Shown piece after piece: positions 36,166 through 44,985 of a stretch of DNA of 64,000 nucleotides. Location of the stretch: assembly GCF_000935125.1 (NCBI RefSeq), contig NZ_JRKI01000003.1, positions 558,001 to 622,000 on the forward strand, in the 5' to 3' direction. The notes beneath the pieces were generated by a model. That model was given only the letters and a program-made list of their open reading frames with translations, was not told the origin of the DNA and ran no database searches. Position numbers and translations under genes: made by a program. Each line of letters opens with the position of its first letter. The stretch's first letter is position 1. The DNA is from Streptomyces natalensis ATCC 27448 (GTDB lineage Bacteria; Actinomycetota; Actinomycetes; Streptomycetales; Streptomycetaceae).

Positions 36166-36189
36166 CCGGGCCGGTGTACACCGGCCCGG
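36166..36189. repeat. Perfect 24-bp palindrome before the DUF5994 gene
   Basis: The arm CCGGGCCGGTGT is followed directly by its exact complement, with no loop. It ends 15 bases before the ATG, in operator position and overlapping where a ribosome binding site would lie. Confidence 0.8.
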
Positions 36190-36204
36190 GGACAGGTCCG
36201 CGTC

Positions 36205-36753
36205 ATGACCGCGACCATTCTGTATACGCCGGCGGTCGAGAAGCGGACCCTTTCGCTGCCGCTGCGCCTCGCGCTCGCCTCGACCGACACCCCTGGTGCT
36301 CTTCTGGACGGTGCCTGGTGGCCCCGCTCCCGCGACCTGGCGGCGGAACTTCCTGCGTTGACAGCGGCGCTGGATCCCCTGTGGGGGCGCATCACCCATG
36401 TCACGGTGAACCCGACCCTGTGGCCGGTCATCCCGCGGAAGGTGCCCGTTGACGGGCACGTGGTGAGAGTCGGCTGGTTCAAGGCCGAGCAAGACCCTCA
36501 CAAGCTGCTGTTGCTCTCCTACACCGTCGGCCGCTGGGACCTGCTGGTGATTCCGCCGCAGACGGATCCGGCCATCGCCGCCTGGCTGATGACCGCGGCT
36601 ACCGGTCCGCTGCGCAGCCACACAGCGAGTGATCTGCTGGAGAGGGCCGAATTCCAACGGATCGTGACAGAAGCCGACCAGGCCCGAGAAGAGGTCTGGG
36701 ACTCCGAGGGCGGCCACGGCCCCCGTGCGACCGCACCAGCACGCTCGGCGTGA
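36205..36753 (+). CDS. DUF5994 family protein
   Basis: 182 residues. RTLSLPLRLALASTDTPGALLDGAWWPRSRDLAAELPAL and GRITHVTVNPTLWP are family signatures; the family occurs in Streptomyces stress-gene neighbourhoods. There is no membrane segment or catalytic motif, and no function is known. Only a weak AGGTC precedes the ATG, and a perfect palindrome sits just upstream. A strong terminator ends the gene, so it is monocistronic. Confidence 0.82.
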   Translation: MTATILYTPAVEKRTLSLPLRLALASTDTPGALLDGAWWPRSRDLAAELPALTAALDPLWGRITHVTVNPTLWPVIPRKVPVDGHVVRVGWFKAEQDPHKLLLLSYTVGRWDLLVIPPQTDPAIAAWLMTAATGPLRSHTASDLLERAEFQRIVTEADQAREEVWDSEGGHGPRATAPARSA

Positions 36754-36759
36754 ATCGAA

Positions 36760-36787
36760 ACGGCCCCGGTGAAACCGCCGGGGCCGT
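36760..36787 (+). terminator. Terminator after the DUF5994 gene
   Basis: ACGGCCCCGG and CCGGGGCCGT arms with an eight-base loop, seven bases past the stop codon, followed by CCTTTC. Confidence 0.85.
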
Positions 36788-36870
36788 CCTTTCAGGCGCA
36801 ACACGTGAGAGTGCGCAACCCGCAATCCACGGTATACCTGCAAGTCGGTTCCGACGAGTTCCGCAGGCTA

Positions 36871-37119
36871 CTACTCCGCGCTACCGTGCCAGTGCCCGTG
36901 GGCGCGGAACCAGAGTCCCGGAGCGTAGACCGAATCGACGACGGCGGCTTCGCCTTTGGCCACCCTGAGGATCCGCAATGCGCCGCTCGGCAGCAGGTCG
37001 TACTCGTACGTGGCGGGCGACTCGCCTTCGGTGATGTCGTTATAGGAGATGTCTGCAGCCGCCGGCTCCGCGTATTCCTTGGGGGGCCGGTTCTCCACCA
37101 GCTTGATGAACACGCTCAT
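36871..37119 (-). CDS. Small hypothetical protein
   Basis: 82 residues, acidic, with ordered-looking composition: MSVFIKLVENRPPKEYAEP, then DITEGESPATYEYDLLPSGALRILRV and a His-rich end (RAHGHWHGSAE). The ribosome binding site is poor (AAGG directly before the ATG). I do not recognise the family. Low repetitiveness and a typical start support a real gene. Confidence 0.5.
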   Translation of the reverse strand: MSVFIKLVENRPPKEYAEPAAADISYNDITEGESPATYEYDLLPSGALRILRVAKGEAAVVDSVYAPGLWFRAHGHWHGSAE

Positions 37120-37342
37120 ACCTTGACGATAGATCGCTCGCGGATTTCTCGCGTGACATGCCGCCTGCGGAGCAATGGATCAGGCAGGTCCGACAACCGC
37201 TGCACGCTGCTCTCATCGATCACTGCCGTGCCGGGAGTTCATGTGCGTACATCCTTCAAGAGGATTCCTGAGAACGTCCGCCCGGGTATGGCCCGCGCCG
37301 GCGCGGGCACCACCCCTACAGGCTGCCGGCAAAGGTCCGGCG

Positions 37343-38581
37343 ATGGCGGGAGGTGAACGCCGGCCCCGGACAGGGGGCCCGAGCCGGTCGGAAGGGTTCG
37401 GGGAAGAGCTTCTGGGGACCTTGCTGGACCGGGGGCGCCAATCGCCGCCGTATCTGCTCGGTCCGCTGATCGCGGAAGTGGTGGGCAGGCTCGGCGGCCG
37501 CGAGATCGCGATCCTGCTGCAGGACTACGGACAGCTGTTGCTCGTGCCCGTGCCCGGCGAGGGGCTGGTGACCGGTGAGCCGCAGCCGATCGACGGTTCC
37601 GACGCCGGCCGGGCCTTTCTGGACGGGCGTTGCGTCGAGGCGGGGCAGGCCGACGGTGTGCGGGTTCACCTGCCGCTGCTGGACGGCGGGGACCACGTGG
37701 GCGTCATGGCCGTCACCCTGGACAGGGTCGACGACGACGACCGGCGGTTGCTGCGCAGGATCACCGCCCTGGTGGCCGACATGCTGGTGACCAAGCACGG
37801 CTACACCGATCTGTTCTTCCGGGTCCGGCGCAGGGAACCGATGAGCGTCGCCGCGGAGATCCAGTGGACGGTCCTGCCACCGCTGGCGATGTCCGTGCCC
37901 CGGGTCGCGGTGGCCGGGATGCTGGAGCCCGCGTACGACGTCGCGGGTGACAGCTTCGACTACGCGCTCAACGGCGACATCCTGCACGTGGCCGTCGTCG
38001 ACGCGATGGGCCACGGTCTGGACGCCGCCACGATGGCCACGGTGGCCATCGGCGCCTACCGGCACGCCCGGCGCATCAGCATCGGGCTCTCCGAGATCTA
38101 CGCGTTCATGGACCGGGCGATCGCCGGCCAGTTCGGCCCCGACCACTTCGTGACCGCCCAGATGATGCGGCTCAACACGGCGACCGGGCACCTCCAGTGG
38201 GTCAACGCGGGACATCCCGCGCCCCTGCTCATCCGCGGACAGCACGCCATCCGGCGGCTTCACAGCCCGACCACCCTGCCGGTCGGTTTCGGCGGCCAGG
38301 AACCCCGGATCAGCGAGCTGGCGCTGGAGCCGGGTGACCGCGTCCTGTGCTTCACGGACGGGTTGATCGAGGAGCACGAGACCGGCGGGGAGGAGTTCGG
38401 CGAAGAACAGCTCACCGACTGGGTGGACCGCATCGCGCGCACCGGGACGGAAGTGCGGACGGCAGTCCGCTCCCTCTCCCACACCCTCATGCGGGAACGG
38501 GGCGGAATCACCACGGACGATGCGACTCTCCTCCTGATCGAGTGGCGCGGCGCCACGGACGCCCACCAAAGCTCCCGATAA
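37343..38581 (+). CDS. SpoIIE-type PP2C protein phosphatase
   Basis: 412 residues. The N-terminal half is GAF-like (EVVGRLGGREIAILLQDYGQLLLVPV). The C-terminal half is a SpoIIE/RsbU phosphatase: PAYDVAGDSFDYAL, VVDAMGHGLDAATMA, LQWVNAGHPAPLL, CFTDGLIEEH and ITTDDATLLLI supply the metal-binding aspartates. Such enzymes dephosphorylate anti-anti-sigma factors and so release sigma factors. It is probably the opponent of an RsbW-like kinase such as the one at 35180. The ATG at 37343 follows AAAGG. Confidence 0.88.
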   Translation: MAGGERRPRTGGPSRSEGFGEELLGTLLDRGRQSPPYLLGPLIAEVVGRLGGREIAILLQDYGQLLLVPVPGEGLVTGEPQPIDGSDAGRAFLDGRCVEAGQADGVRVHLPLLDGGDHVGVMAVTLDRVDDDDRRLLRRITALVADMLVTKHGYTDLFFRVRRREPMSVAAEIQWTVLPPLAMSVPRVAVAGMLEPAYDVAGDSFDYALNGDILHVAVVDAMGHGLDAATMATVAIGAYRHARRISIGLSEIYAFMDRAIAGQFGPDHFVTAQMMRLNTATGHLQWVNAGHPAPLLIRGQHAIRRLHSPTTLPVGFGGQEPRISELALEPGDRVLCFTDGLIEEHETGGEEFGEEQLTDWVDRIARTGTEVRTAVRSLSHTLMRERGGITTDDATLLLIEWRGATDAHQSSR

Positions 38582-38824
38582 GGGAGAGGCCCGTACACCG
38601 CCCGTCCTCGTCATGGACGAGGAGATGGTCGGCGCGGGGCCCCGATGAGGACGGACAGGGCCACGTCGACGATCATGTCGTCGCCGACCTGTGGTCCCGT
38701 CGCCGACATGACGTCACCGGCTGCCCTGCCGGAGCAGCCCACCTGGGGGGAACTCTGCAACATCAACGAAAACCTCCGTGACGATGGTGATCCGATGAGC
38801 CGAGCATGATCGTCCGGTACCGGC

Positions 38825-40339
38825 CTAGGCGGCCGGGGCCGAAGAGGTCCGCCGCGCAGTCGGTGTCGCGGTTCGGGCTGATCCGGCGGCACGGCGAGCC
38901 TGGGCGGGGCGGCTGCGGCGGCCGCGGGTGGAGGAGCCGCTGCGCTTGGCACGCTCGACGACTGGTGCGGCGATGGTGACCGGGGTGCCGGAGGGTGCCT
39001 GGGCGCCTGTGATGCGGCTCAGTTCGGCCTCGCCGGAGCGGACCTGGGTGGTCTGCGGGATGATGCCCGCGTCCGCCATCAGGCGGTTCATGGTGCGGCG
39101 CTGGTTGGGCAGGACGAGGGTGACGACGCTGCCGGACTCGCCGGCGCGCGCGGTACGGCCGCCACGGTGCAGGTAGTCCTTGTGGTCGCTGGGCGGGTCG
39201 ACGTTGACGACGAGATCGAGGTTGTCGACGTGGATGCCGCGGGCGGCGACGTTGGTGGCCACCAGGACGGTGACATGGCCGGTCTTGAACTGGGCCAGGG
39301 TGCGGGTGCGCTGGGGCTGGGACTTGCCACCGTGCAGGGCCGCGGCGCGGACACCGCTGTTCAGCAGATGCTTGGTGAGGTTGTCCACGGCGTGCTTGGT
39401 GTCCAGGAACATGATCGACCGACCTTCGCGGGCGGCGATCTCGGTGGTGGTGGCGTGCTTGTCGGCGCCGTGGACGTGCAGCACGTGGTGCTCCATCGTC
39501 GTGACCGCGCCCGCCGAAGGATCGACGGAGTGGACCACCGGGTCCGTCAGGTAGCGCCGGACCAGGAGGTCGACGTTGCGGTCCAGAGTGGCCGAGAAGA
39601 GCATCCGCTGCCCCTCGGGCCGAACCTGGTCGAGCAGCGCGGTGACCTGGGGCATGAAGCCCATGTCGGCCATCTGGTCGGCCTCGTCCAGCACAGTGAT
39701 GCCGACCTGGTTCAGCCGGCAGTCGCCGCGCTCGATGAGGTCCTTGAGCCGTCCCGGCGTGGCGACGACCACCTCGACCCCGCCGCGCAGTGCGCCGGCC
39801 TGGCGGCCGATCGACATTCCGCCGACGACGGTGGCCAGCCGCAGCTTGAGCGACCGGGCGTAGGGGGTGAGGGCGTCGGTGACCTGCTGGGCCAGTTCCC
39901 GGGTCGGGACCAGGACCAGTGCCAGCGGCTGGCGGGGCTCGGCGCGCTGCCCGGCGGTACGGGCCAGCAGGGCCAGACCGAAGGCCAGCGTCTTGCCCGA
40001 TCCGGTGCGACCGCGGCCGAGAACATCGCGCCCGGCCAGCGAGTTCGGCAGCGTGGCGGCCTGGATGGGGAACGGGGCGGACATGCCTTCCGCGCTGAGG
40101 GCCGCCAGCAGCGCCGACGGCATGTCCAGCTCGGCGAAAGTCTCGGCCGGGGGCAGGGCGGGAGTGTGGGTGACGGGCAGGGCGAACTCTCCCTGGAGTG
40201 TCGCGGGACGCCGCCCGGGGCCCCCGGAACGACCCGTGCCCGAGCGGTTCGGCCTACCGGAACGGTAGCCACCGCGGCCTGAGCCGGACGAGCCGCCAGA
40301 GCGGGAGTAGCGGTCATTCGTGCGAGCTGTGCGGTTCAT
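38825..40339 (-). CDS. DEAD-box RNA helicase (second copy)
   Basis: 504 residues. Unlike the helicase at 31027, the basic Gly/Arg/Ser-rich extension is at the N-terminus (first ~45 residues), with a shorter basic C-terminus. Walker A GRTGSGKT (110-117), PTREL, DEAD, SAT and HRGGRTARAGESG are intact. The ATG at 40339 has GAGGAAGG seven bases upstream. It lies downstream of a cold-shock protein gene on the same strand, so a cold- or stress-induced RNA-remodelling pair is likely. It appears to be accessory, given the core paralogue nearby. Confidence 0.92.
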   Translation of the reverse strand: MNRTARTNDRYSRSGGSSGSGRGGYRSGRPNRSGTGRSGGPGRRPATLQGEFALPVTHTPALPPAETFAELDMPSALLAALSAEGMSAPFPIQAATLPNSLAGRDVLGRGRTGSGKTLAFGLALLARTAGQRAEPRQPLALVLVPTRELAQQVTDALTPYARSLKLRLATVVGGMSIGRQAGALRGGVEVVVATPGRLKDLIERGDCRLNQVGITVLDEADQMADMGFMPQVTALLDQVRPEGQRMLFSATLDRNVDLLVRRYLTDPVVHSVDPSAGAVTTMEHHVLHVHGADKHATTTEIAAREGRSIMFLDTKHAVDNLTKHLLNSGVRAAALHGGKSQPQRTRTLAQFKTGHVTVLVATNVAARGIHVDNLDLVVNVDPPSDHKDYLHRGGRTARAGESGSVVTLVLPNQRRTMNRLMADAGIIPQTTQVRSGEAELSRITGAQAPSGTPVTIAAPVVERAKRSGSSTRGRRSRPAQARRAAGSARTATPTARRTSSAPAA

Positions 40340-40562
40340 GAAGAACCTTCCTCGATGCGGTACGCCGAGGAATTCCCGGCAGCAATGAGCCGCACACAAA
40401 GAATCGCAAGAACGAACCGATGAAATGAGATGAAACGAAGCAGGGCGGAATATGTCGACCCTGCACGCCGAAGCGGGGCAACGCCGCAAAGAAGGGCAAC
40501 CTGCTGCCCGCACCGTGTGTGCGGCCGTTGGGGGGTACGCGGGAAACACCGAAAAAGCAACG

Positions 40563-40597
40563 AGCTGGGGCCCGCACCCAAGGTGCGGGCCCCAGCT
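40563..40597 (-). terminator. Terminator of the cold-shock gene
   Basis: Perfect 16-bp arms (AGCTGGGGCCCGCACC and complement) around CAA. On the minus strand CGTTGCTTTTT follows. It begins 20 bases past the csp stop, so the helicase downstream needs read-through or its own promoter. Confidence 0.88.
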
Positions 40598-40616
40598 ACG
40601 ATGTGGCGCGTCAGCG

Positions 40617-40820
40617 TCAGGCGGGAACGATGTTCTCGGCCTGCGGGCCCTTCTGGCCCTGCGTGACGTCGAAGGTCACCTTCTGGCCTTCCTGCAGCTC
40701 GCGGAAGCCCTGGGCGGCGATGTTCGAGTAGTGGGCGAAGACGTCGGCGCCGCCACCCTCCTGCTCGATGAAGCCGAAACCCTTTTCCGCGTTGAACCAC
40801 TTCACAGTGCCAGTAGCCAT
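40617..40820 (-). CDS. Cold-shock protein (CspA family)
   Basis: 67 residues, one OB-fold cold-shock domain. RNP1 is KGFGFI, RNP2 is DVFAHY, and the N-terminus [23 protein letters not shown] is classical. It acts as a nucleic-acid chaperone binding single-stranded RNA or DNA. GAAGGAG lies seven bases before the ATG. A long, partly AT-rich upstream region suggests a structured 5' leader as in other csp genes; that is inference. Confidence 0.96.
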   Translation of the reverse strand: MATGTVKWFNAEKGFGFIEQEGGGADVFAHYSNIAAQGFRELQEGQKVTFDVTQGQKGPQAENIVPA

Positions 40821-41675
40821 GTCATATCTCCTTCGGGGCAGTGCCCGGAGCCCACACCGTGCGAACTCCGTATCGCTGCGTTGATTGCCCGTCCGGAAAT
40901 AAACACCGGCAATACGAAAGCGCTCCGCCATGTACGACAGCGAGCACGCTTGAAGTCTTGGGAACCACAACTGCAACTGAGATCGACGGTAGCACGGTCC
41001 TGGCGGCCATGCGCGGCACATGATGCGGGCGCTTTCGAGAGCGTAAAAAACCTTACCGCGCCGGTGGTCATTTCTGTAGTTGCGGCATGAGATATTCAGA
41101 ATCGGCGCTCGCCCTTATTCGAGCGGAAATACGTCGGCCTCCTCGGCCGCCGCCCGGGCTCCGCAGGCTCGGGCCGGGCGCCATCCGTGCCTGGCCGAAC
41201 CGCACAACCGTCAAGGACAGTTCGCGGCGTGGCACGCCAGGAGCGGCGTGCCGGGTGAGCTCGCGGGGGCAGGGTATGACGTCCCTTTCCCGCTCGGCCC
41301 GCTGGGCATCTCCGGAGTCATGAGCTCGTACAGGCAACCGTCCCATCTCGGAGGACGGGCGCTGGAGGAGCCGCGGCTGGGCAGTCGAGGACGATGCGAG
41401 CGGGCAGCGGGACAGAAAACACTACCTACAGGCCGGCCCAGGGCAGCGGGGCCAACCCGGCACGCGGCGCTCGGCCATTGGGGGAGTCTCGTTCTGTTGC
41501 TGAAGCCTAGGAAAAACTACACTCGCAGTAGTAGAAATTCACGGTTCGCATGGACAGTTTCTGTCACGACCAGCAGTACTTCGCTCTCCATTTCCGCGAA
41601 GAGGTCCAGGTGGCCGTCGTCCAGACACCAGCCGTCCAGCGTCTCCCTGTCCTGTCCGCGCCCGCGTACGTCGCG
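40821..41675. other. 855-bp spacer between csp and the MarR gene
   Basis: It holds the csp promoter and leader (40821 to about 41110, AT-rich for this genome). The next ~400 bp shows no convincing gene. A plus-strand frame from an ATG at 41550 (MDSFCHDQQYFALHFREEVQ) looks codon-biased for ~45 residues but then runs antisense into the MarR gene; it may be a gene fragment. Confidence 0.35.
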
Positions 41676-42209
41676 TCAACGCTCGACGTCCGTGTCCGCG
41701 GCGTCGGTGGCGGCCCGAACGAGGTTCTGTTCCAGGCGTTCCAGGGTGTGCAGGGCCGCGGTCCGCTCGTCGTCGGAGAGGTCCGCAGTCGAGAGGTCCT
41801 CCAGCCGGCTCCAGACCTGCTCGACTTCGCGGCGCAGGGCGTGGCTGGCCGCCGTCGGCTCGATGAGGGACGCGCGCTTGTCGGTGGGTGAGGGGCGGCG
41901 GCGGACGAAGCCGGCCTGCTCCAGGCGGCGGACGGTGCGGGTCATGGTGGCGGCGTCGGAGTCCATCAGCCGCACCAGGTCGGTCTGCCGCTGGGGGCCG
42001 AGTTCCCACAGGTGCATCATGACCAGCTCCTGGCCCGGATGCAGGCCGATGCGGCGCAGGAGCTGTCCGGCGAACATGCGGTGCAGGCGGGCCAGGCGGA
42101 AGATCGCGTGACTGACCGGCCCGCCGGCGGCCGCGGCCGGTACCGGGACGGTGGCTTCCTGCGCCATGTCTGCGGGGTCCTTCCCGGCGTCCGGCGTGGA
42201 CTGCGTCAT
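41676..42209 (-). CDS. MarR-family transcriptional regulator
   Basis: 177 residues. A winged helix-turn-helix: HPGQELVMMHLWELGPQRQTDLVRLMDSDAATMTRTVRRLEQAGFVRRRPSPTDKRASLIEPT. The DKR wing is typical of MarR proteins. A 25-residue flexible N-terminus precedes it. It is divergent from an old-yellow-enzyme gene with a tandem repeat in between, the usual setup for a repressor that senses electrophiles or quinones and induces the reductase. The inducer is inferred. Confidence 0.9.
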   Translation of the reverse strand: MTQSTPDAGKDPADMAQEATVPVPAAAAGGPVSHAIFRLARLHRMFAGQLLRRIGLHPGQELVMMHLWELGPQRQTDLVRLMDSDAATMTRTVRRLEQAGFVRRRPSPTDKRASLIEPTAASHALRREVEQVWSRLEDLSTADLSDDERTAALHTLERLEQNLVRAATDAADTDVER

Positions 42210-42358
42210 CTGACATCTCACTTTCCTGCTTGGGCAGCGTAACTCTACCTCCCGGTCCGAGATCCCGTAGTGCCCATGCTCGCGCCAAGCGGTATATGGG
42301 CAGGTCGCAGCATATTTCTTGCTTCGCATGGGAAGGCGGGAATGGATTCGTGGGCGTT

Positions 42359-42394
42359 ACTTGTTCGGACAGGTGATTTACTTGTTCGGACAGG
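42359..42394. promoter_or_regulatory. Tandem operator-like repeat, MarR / reductase intergenic region
   Basis: ACTTGTTCGGACAGG occurs exactly twice, at 42359-42373 and 42380-42394, spaced 21 bp (two helical turns). Each contains a TGT/ACA dyad. It lies 66 bp upstream of the reductase start. Confidence 0.7.
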
Positions 42395-42459
42395 CATCCG
42401 CTGGTGGGGGCTCCCGAGCGCCCCGCTGCGGAGGACCACTCATCCCGAGGGAGAGACCC

Positions 42460-43530
42460 ATGACCACTGCTTTCGATCCGATCGTTCTGGGCGGCAAGCG
42501 CCTGGCGAACCGCGTCGTGATGGCGCCGATGACCCGCAGCCGCGCCTCGGGGCCGGGCGCCGAGCCGACCGAGCTGATGGCGACGTACTACGCGCAGCGC
42601 GCCGGTGCCGGGCTGATCGTCACCGAGGGCATCCAGCCCTCGCCGGTCGGACAGGGCTACCCCGACACCCCCGGCCTGCACACGGCCGGGCAGGTGCGGG
42701 CGTGGCGGACGGTGACCGACGCCGTGCACCGTGCGGGCGGTGCGATCTTCGCGCAGCTGATGCACACCGGCCGGATCGGGCACCCGAGCCTGCTGGCCGA
42801 CGGACTGGTCCCGGTGGGGCCGTCGGCGGTGGCCGCCGAGGGCCGGGTCTACACCCACCAGGGGCCGAAGGAGTTCGTGACGCCGAGGGAGCTGAGCGAG
42901 GCGGAGATCCGGCAGACCATCGCCGACTTCGCGGACGCGGCCCGTAACGCGGTCGAGGCCGGGTTCGACGGTGTGGAGATCCACGGCGCCAACGGCTACC
43001 TGGTCCACCAGTTCCTCGCGCCCAACACCAACCACCGCACCGACGCCTGGGGCGGCGACACCGAGGGGCGGATCCGGTTCGCCGTCGAGGTCGTCACGGC
43101 CGTGGCGGAGGCGATCGGCGGCGACCGGGTGGGCCTGCGGATCTCGCCCGGGAACCCGTTCAACGACATCTCCGAGGACGACCCGGACGAGGTCTACCTC
43201 GCTCTGCTGGACCGGCTGGCCGGTCTGGACCTGGCCTATCTGCACCTGATGGAGGGGCCGAACCGCGATCTGACCCCGCGGCTGCGCAAGGTCTGGCCTG
43301 GCACGTTCGTCCTCAACCCGTTCACGTACCCGGACGTCACCGGCCCCGACGCGCTGGGGCTGATCGAGGACGGCAGCGCGGACGCGATCGCCTACGGGGC
43401 GCTGTTCCTGGCCAACCCCGACCTGCCCCGGCGTCTGGCCTCCGGCGGTCCGTTCAACACCCCTGACAACGCCACGTTCTACGGTGGCGACCACCGCGGC
43501 TACACCGACTACCCCACCCTTTCCGCCTGA
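42460..43530 (+). CDS. NADH:flavin oxidoreductase of the old yellow enzyme family
   Basis: 356 residues, a complete FMN-binding TIM barrel. Signatures: NRVVMAPMTRSRA, ATYYAQRAGAGLIVTEG, VEIHGANGYLVHQFLAP with the substrate-binding His/Asn pair, and NHRTDAWGG. It reduces activated alkenes, quinones or nitro compounds with NAD(P)H. GAGGGAG lies six bases before the ATG. Probably controlled by the divergent MarR protein. Confidence 0.92.
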   Translation: MTTAFDPIVLGGKRLANRVVMAPMTRSRASGPGAEPTELMATYYAQRAGAGLIVTEGIQPSPVGQGYPDTPGLHTAGQVRAWRTVTDAVHRAGGAIFAQLMHTGRIGHPSLLADGLVPVGPSAVAAEGRVYTHQGPKEFVTPRELSEAEIRQTIADFADAARNAVEAGFDGVEIHGANGYLVHQFLAPNTNHRTDAWGGDTEGRIRFAVEVVTAVAEAIGGDRVGLRISPGNPFNDISEDDPDEVYLALLDRLAGLDLAYLHLMEGPNRDLTPRLRKVWPGTFVLNPFTYPDVTGPDALGLIEDGSADAIAYGALFLANPDLPRRLASGGPFNTPDNATFYGGDHRGYTDYPTLSA

Positions 43531-43636
43531 GCCCCTCTCCGCCCTCGACCTGAAGATCCGGTCCGTCGGCGGCTACGGCGAATGCGCCCTGCCCGACCGG
43601 CCGGTGGCCGAACCCCGGGCGGGCACGGGCAGGAAA

Positions 43637-43667
43637 CGGCCGCCCCGGCCGGGAGCCGGGGCGGCCG
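43637..43667. terminator. Bidirectional terminator between convergent genes
   Basis: CGGCCGCCCCGGC and its complement with a five-base loop separate the reductase (plus) from the transporter operon (minus). Confidence 0.8.
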
Positions 43668-43680
43668 CTTCTCGTCGGGA

Positions 43681-44985
43681 TCAGGCGGACCGGGGACGGC
43701 GCCGGCGGGTCAGTACGACATGGGCCGCGACGCCGAACACCAGGCCCCAGAAGGCCGATCCGATGCCGAAGAGGGTGACTCCGGATGCGGTGGCCAGGAA
43801 GGTGATCAGGGCGGCCTCGCGGTCCTGCTCTTCCTTGACGGCTCCGCTCAGGCCGCCGGCCAGCGCCCCGAAGAGGGCGACGCCGGCGATGGCGGCGACC
43901 AGTTCCTTCGGCAGGCCCGCGAAGAAGACCACCAGGGTGGTGCCGAAGGCGCCGATCAGGAGGTAGAACGCCCCGCACGCGATGCCTGCGATATAGCGGC
44001 GCTTGGGGTCGCGGTGGGATTCGGGCCCGGTGCAGATCGCCGCGGTGATGGCCGCGAGGTTGATGGCGTGCGAGCCGAAGGGGGCCAGGGCCGTCGAGAC
44101 CAGTCCCGTCGAGCCGATCAGCAGCCGGTCCTTGGGCCGGTATCCGGACGCGCTGAGGACCGCCATGCCGGGCGCGTTCTGCGAGGCCAGCGTCGCCAGG
44201 ATCATCGGCACCGCGATGCCGATGAGCGAGGCGGCGGAGAACGCGGGCGTGGTGAGCACCGGGCGGGCCAGCTCGATGTGGTCCAGATGGATGTTCAGCC
44301 GCGAGGTGGCGGCGGCGGCCGCCACGCCCGCGGCGAGGGCGATCAGCACCGCGTAACGGGGCAGCCACCGCTTTCCGGCCAGATAGATCAGCAGGACGGC
44401 CCCGGCGATCCAGGGCGCGGTCTTGAGCGAGGCGAAGACGCCGGTGCCGAAGGAGAACAGGATGCCCGCGAGCATGGCGGAGACGACCGCCGTGGGCACC
44501 TGCCGCATCAGCCGGCCGAACACCCCGGTCAGCCCGACCAGGGTGATCACCACGCCGGTGACGAGGAACGCCCCGATGGCCTCCGCGTACGAGTAGGCCC
44601 CCAGGCTGGTGACCAGCAGGGCCGCACCGGGCGTCGACCAGGCGGTGATGACCGGCATCTTCGTCCGCAGGCTGAGCCCGATGCAGGTCAGGCCGCTGCC
44701 TATCGAGATGGCCCAGACCCAGGATCCGGTCTGTGCCTTGTCCAGATGCCCGGCCGCGGCGGCGGCGAGGACGATGACCAGCGGTCCGGAGTACGAGACC
44801 ACGACGGCCACGAACCCCGCGAGGACCGCGGACAGCGACATATCGGCCCGCAGCCCCCGGCGGCCGGAGGCCGGGCCGGGGGAGGGGCTGTCGTCGGCCG
44901 GCGGGCTGCCGTCGGCCGTCGTCCCGGGGCCGGCCTTCGCCGTGCTGTCGGCCGTCGTGCTGGTGTTGCTGTTTTCCGAGCTCAA
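43681..44985 (-). CDS. BenE-family (benzoate/H+ symporter-like) membrane transporter
   Basis: 434 residues. A ~45-residue Ser/Pro-rich cytoplasmic leader is followed by about 12 membrane spans. Family-typical segments are TAWSTPGAALLVTSLG, NAPGMAVLSASGYRP and APFGSHAINLAAITAAICTGPE. The start is TTG at 44985, supported by AAGGA six bases upstream and a 4-bp overlap with the PLP enzyme stop. As last gene of the five-gene operon it probably moves the pathway product or a precursor; a true benzoate role is doubtful here. Confidence 0.85.
   Translation of the reverse strand: MSSENSNTSTTADSTAKAGPGTTADGSPPADDSPSPGPASGRRGLRADMSLSAVLAGFVAVVVSYSGPLVIVLAAAAAGHLDKAQTGSWVWAISIGSGLTCIGLSLRTKMPVITAWSTPGAALLVTSLGAYSYAEAIGAFLVTGVVITLVGLTGVFGRLMRQVPTAVVSAMLAGILFSFGTGVFASLKTAPWIAGAVLLIYLAGKRWLPRYAVLIALAAGVAAAAATSRLNIHLDHIELARPVLTTPAFSAASLIGIAVPMILATLASQNAPGMAVLSASGYRPKDRLLIGSTGLVSTALAPFGSHAINLAAITAAICTGPESHRDPKRRYIAGIACGAFYLLIGAFGTTLVVFFAGLPKELVAAIAGVALFGALAGGLSGAVKEEQDREAALITFLATASGVTLFGIGSAFWGLVFGVAAHVVLTRRRRPRSA

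Noticed and set aside
41539..43494. 651-codon minus-strand frame opposite the old yellow enzyme
   Set aside because: Shadow of the reductase gene; repetitive composition and no domain.
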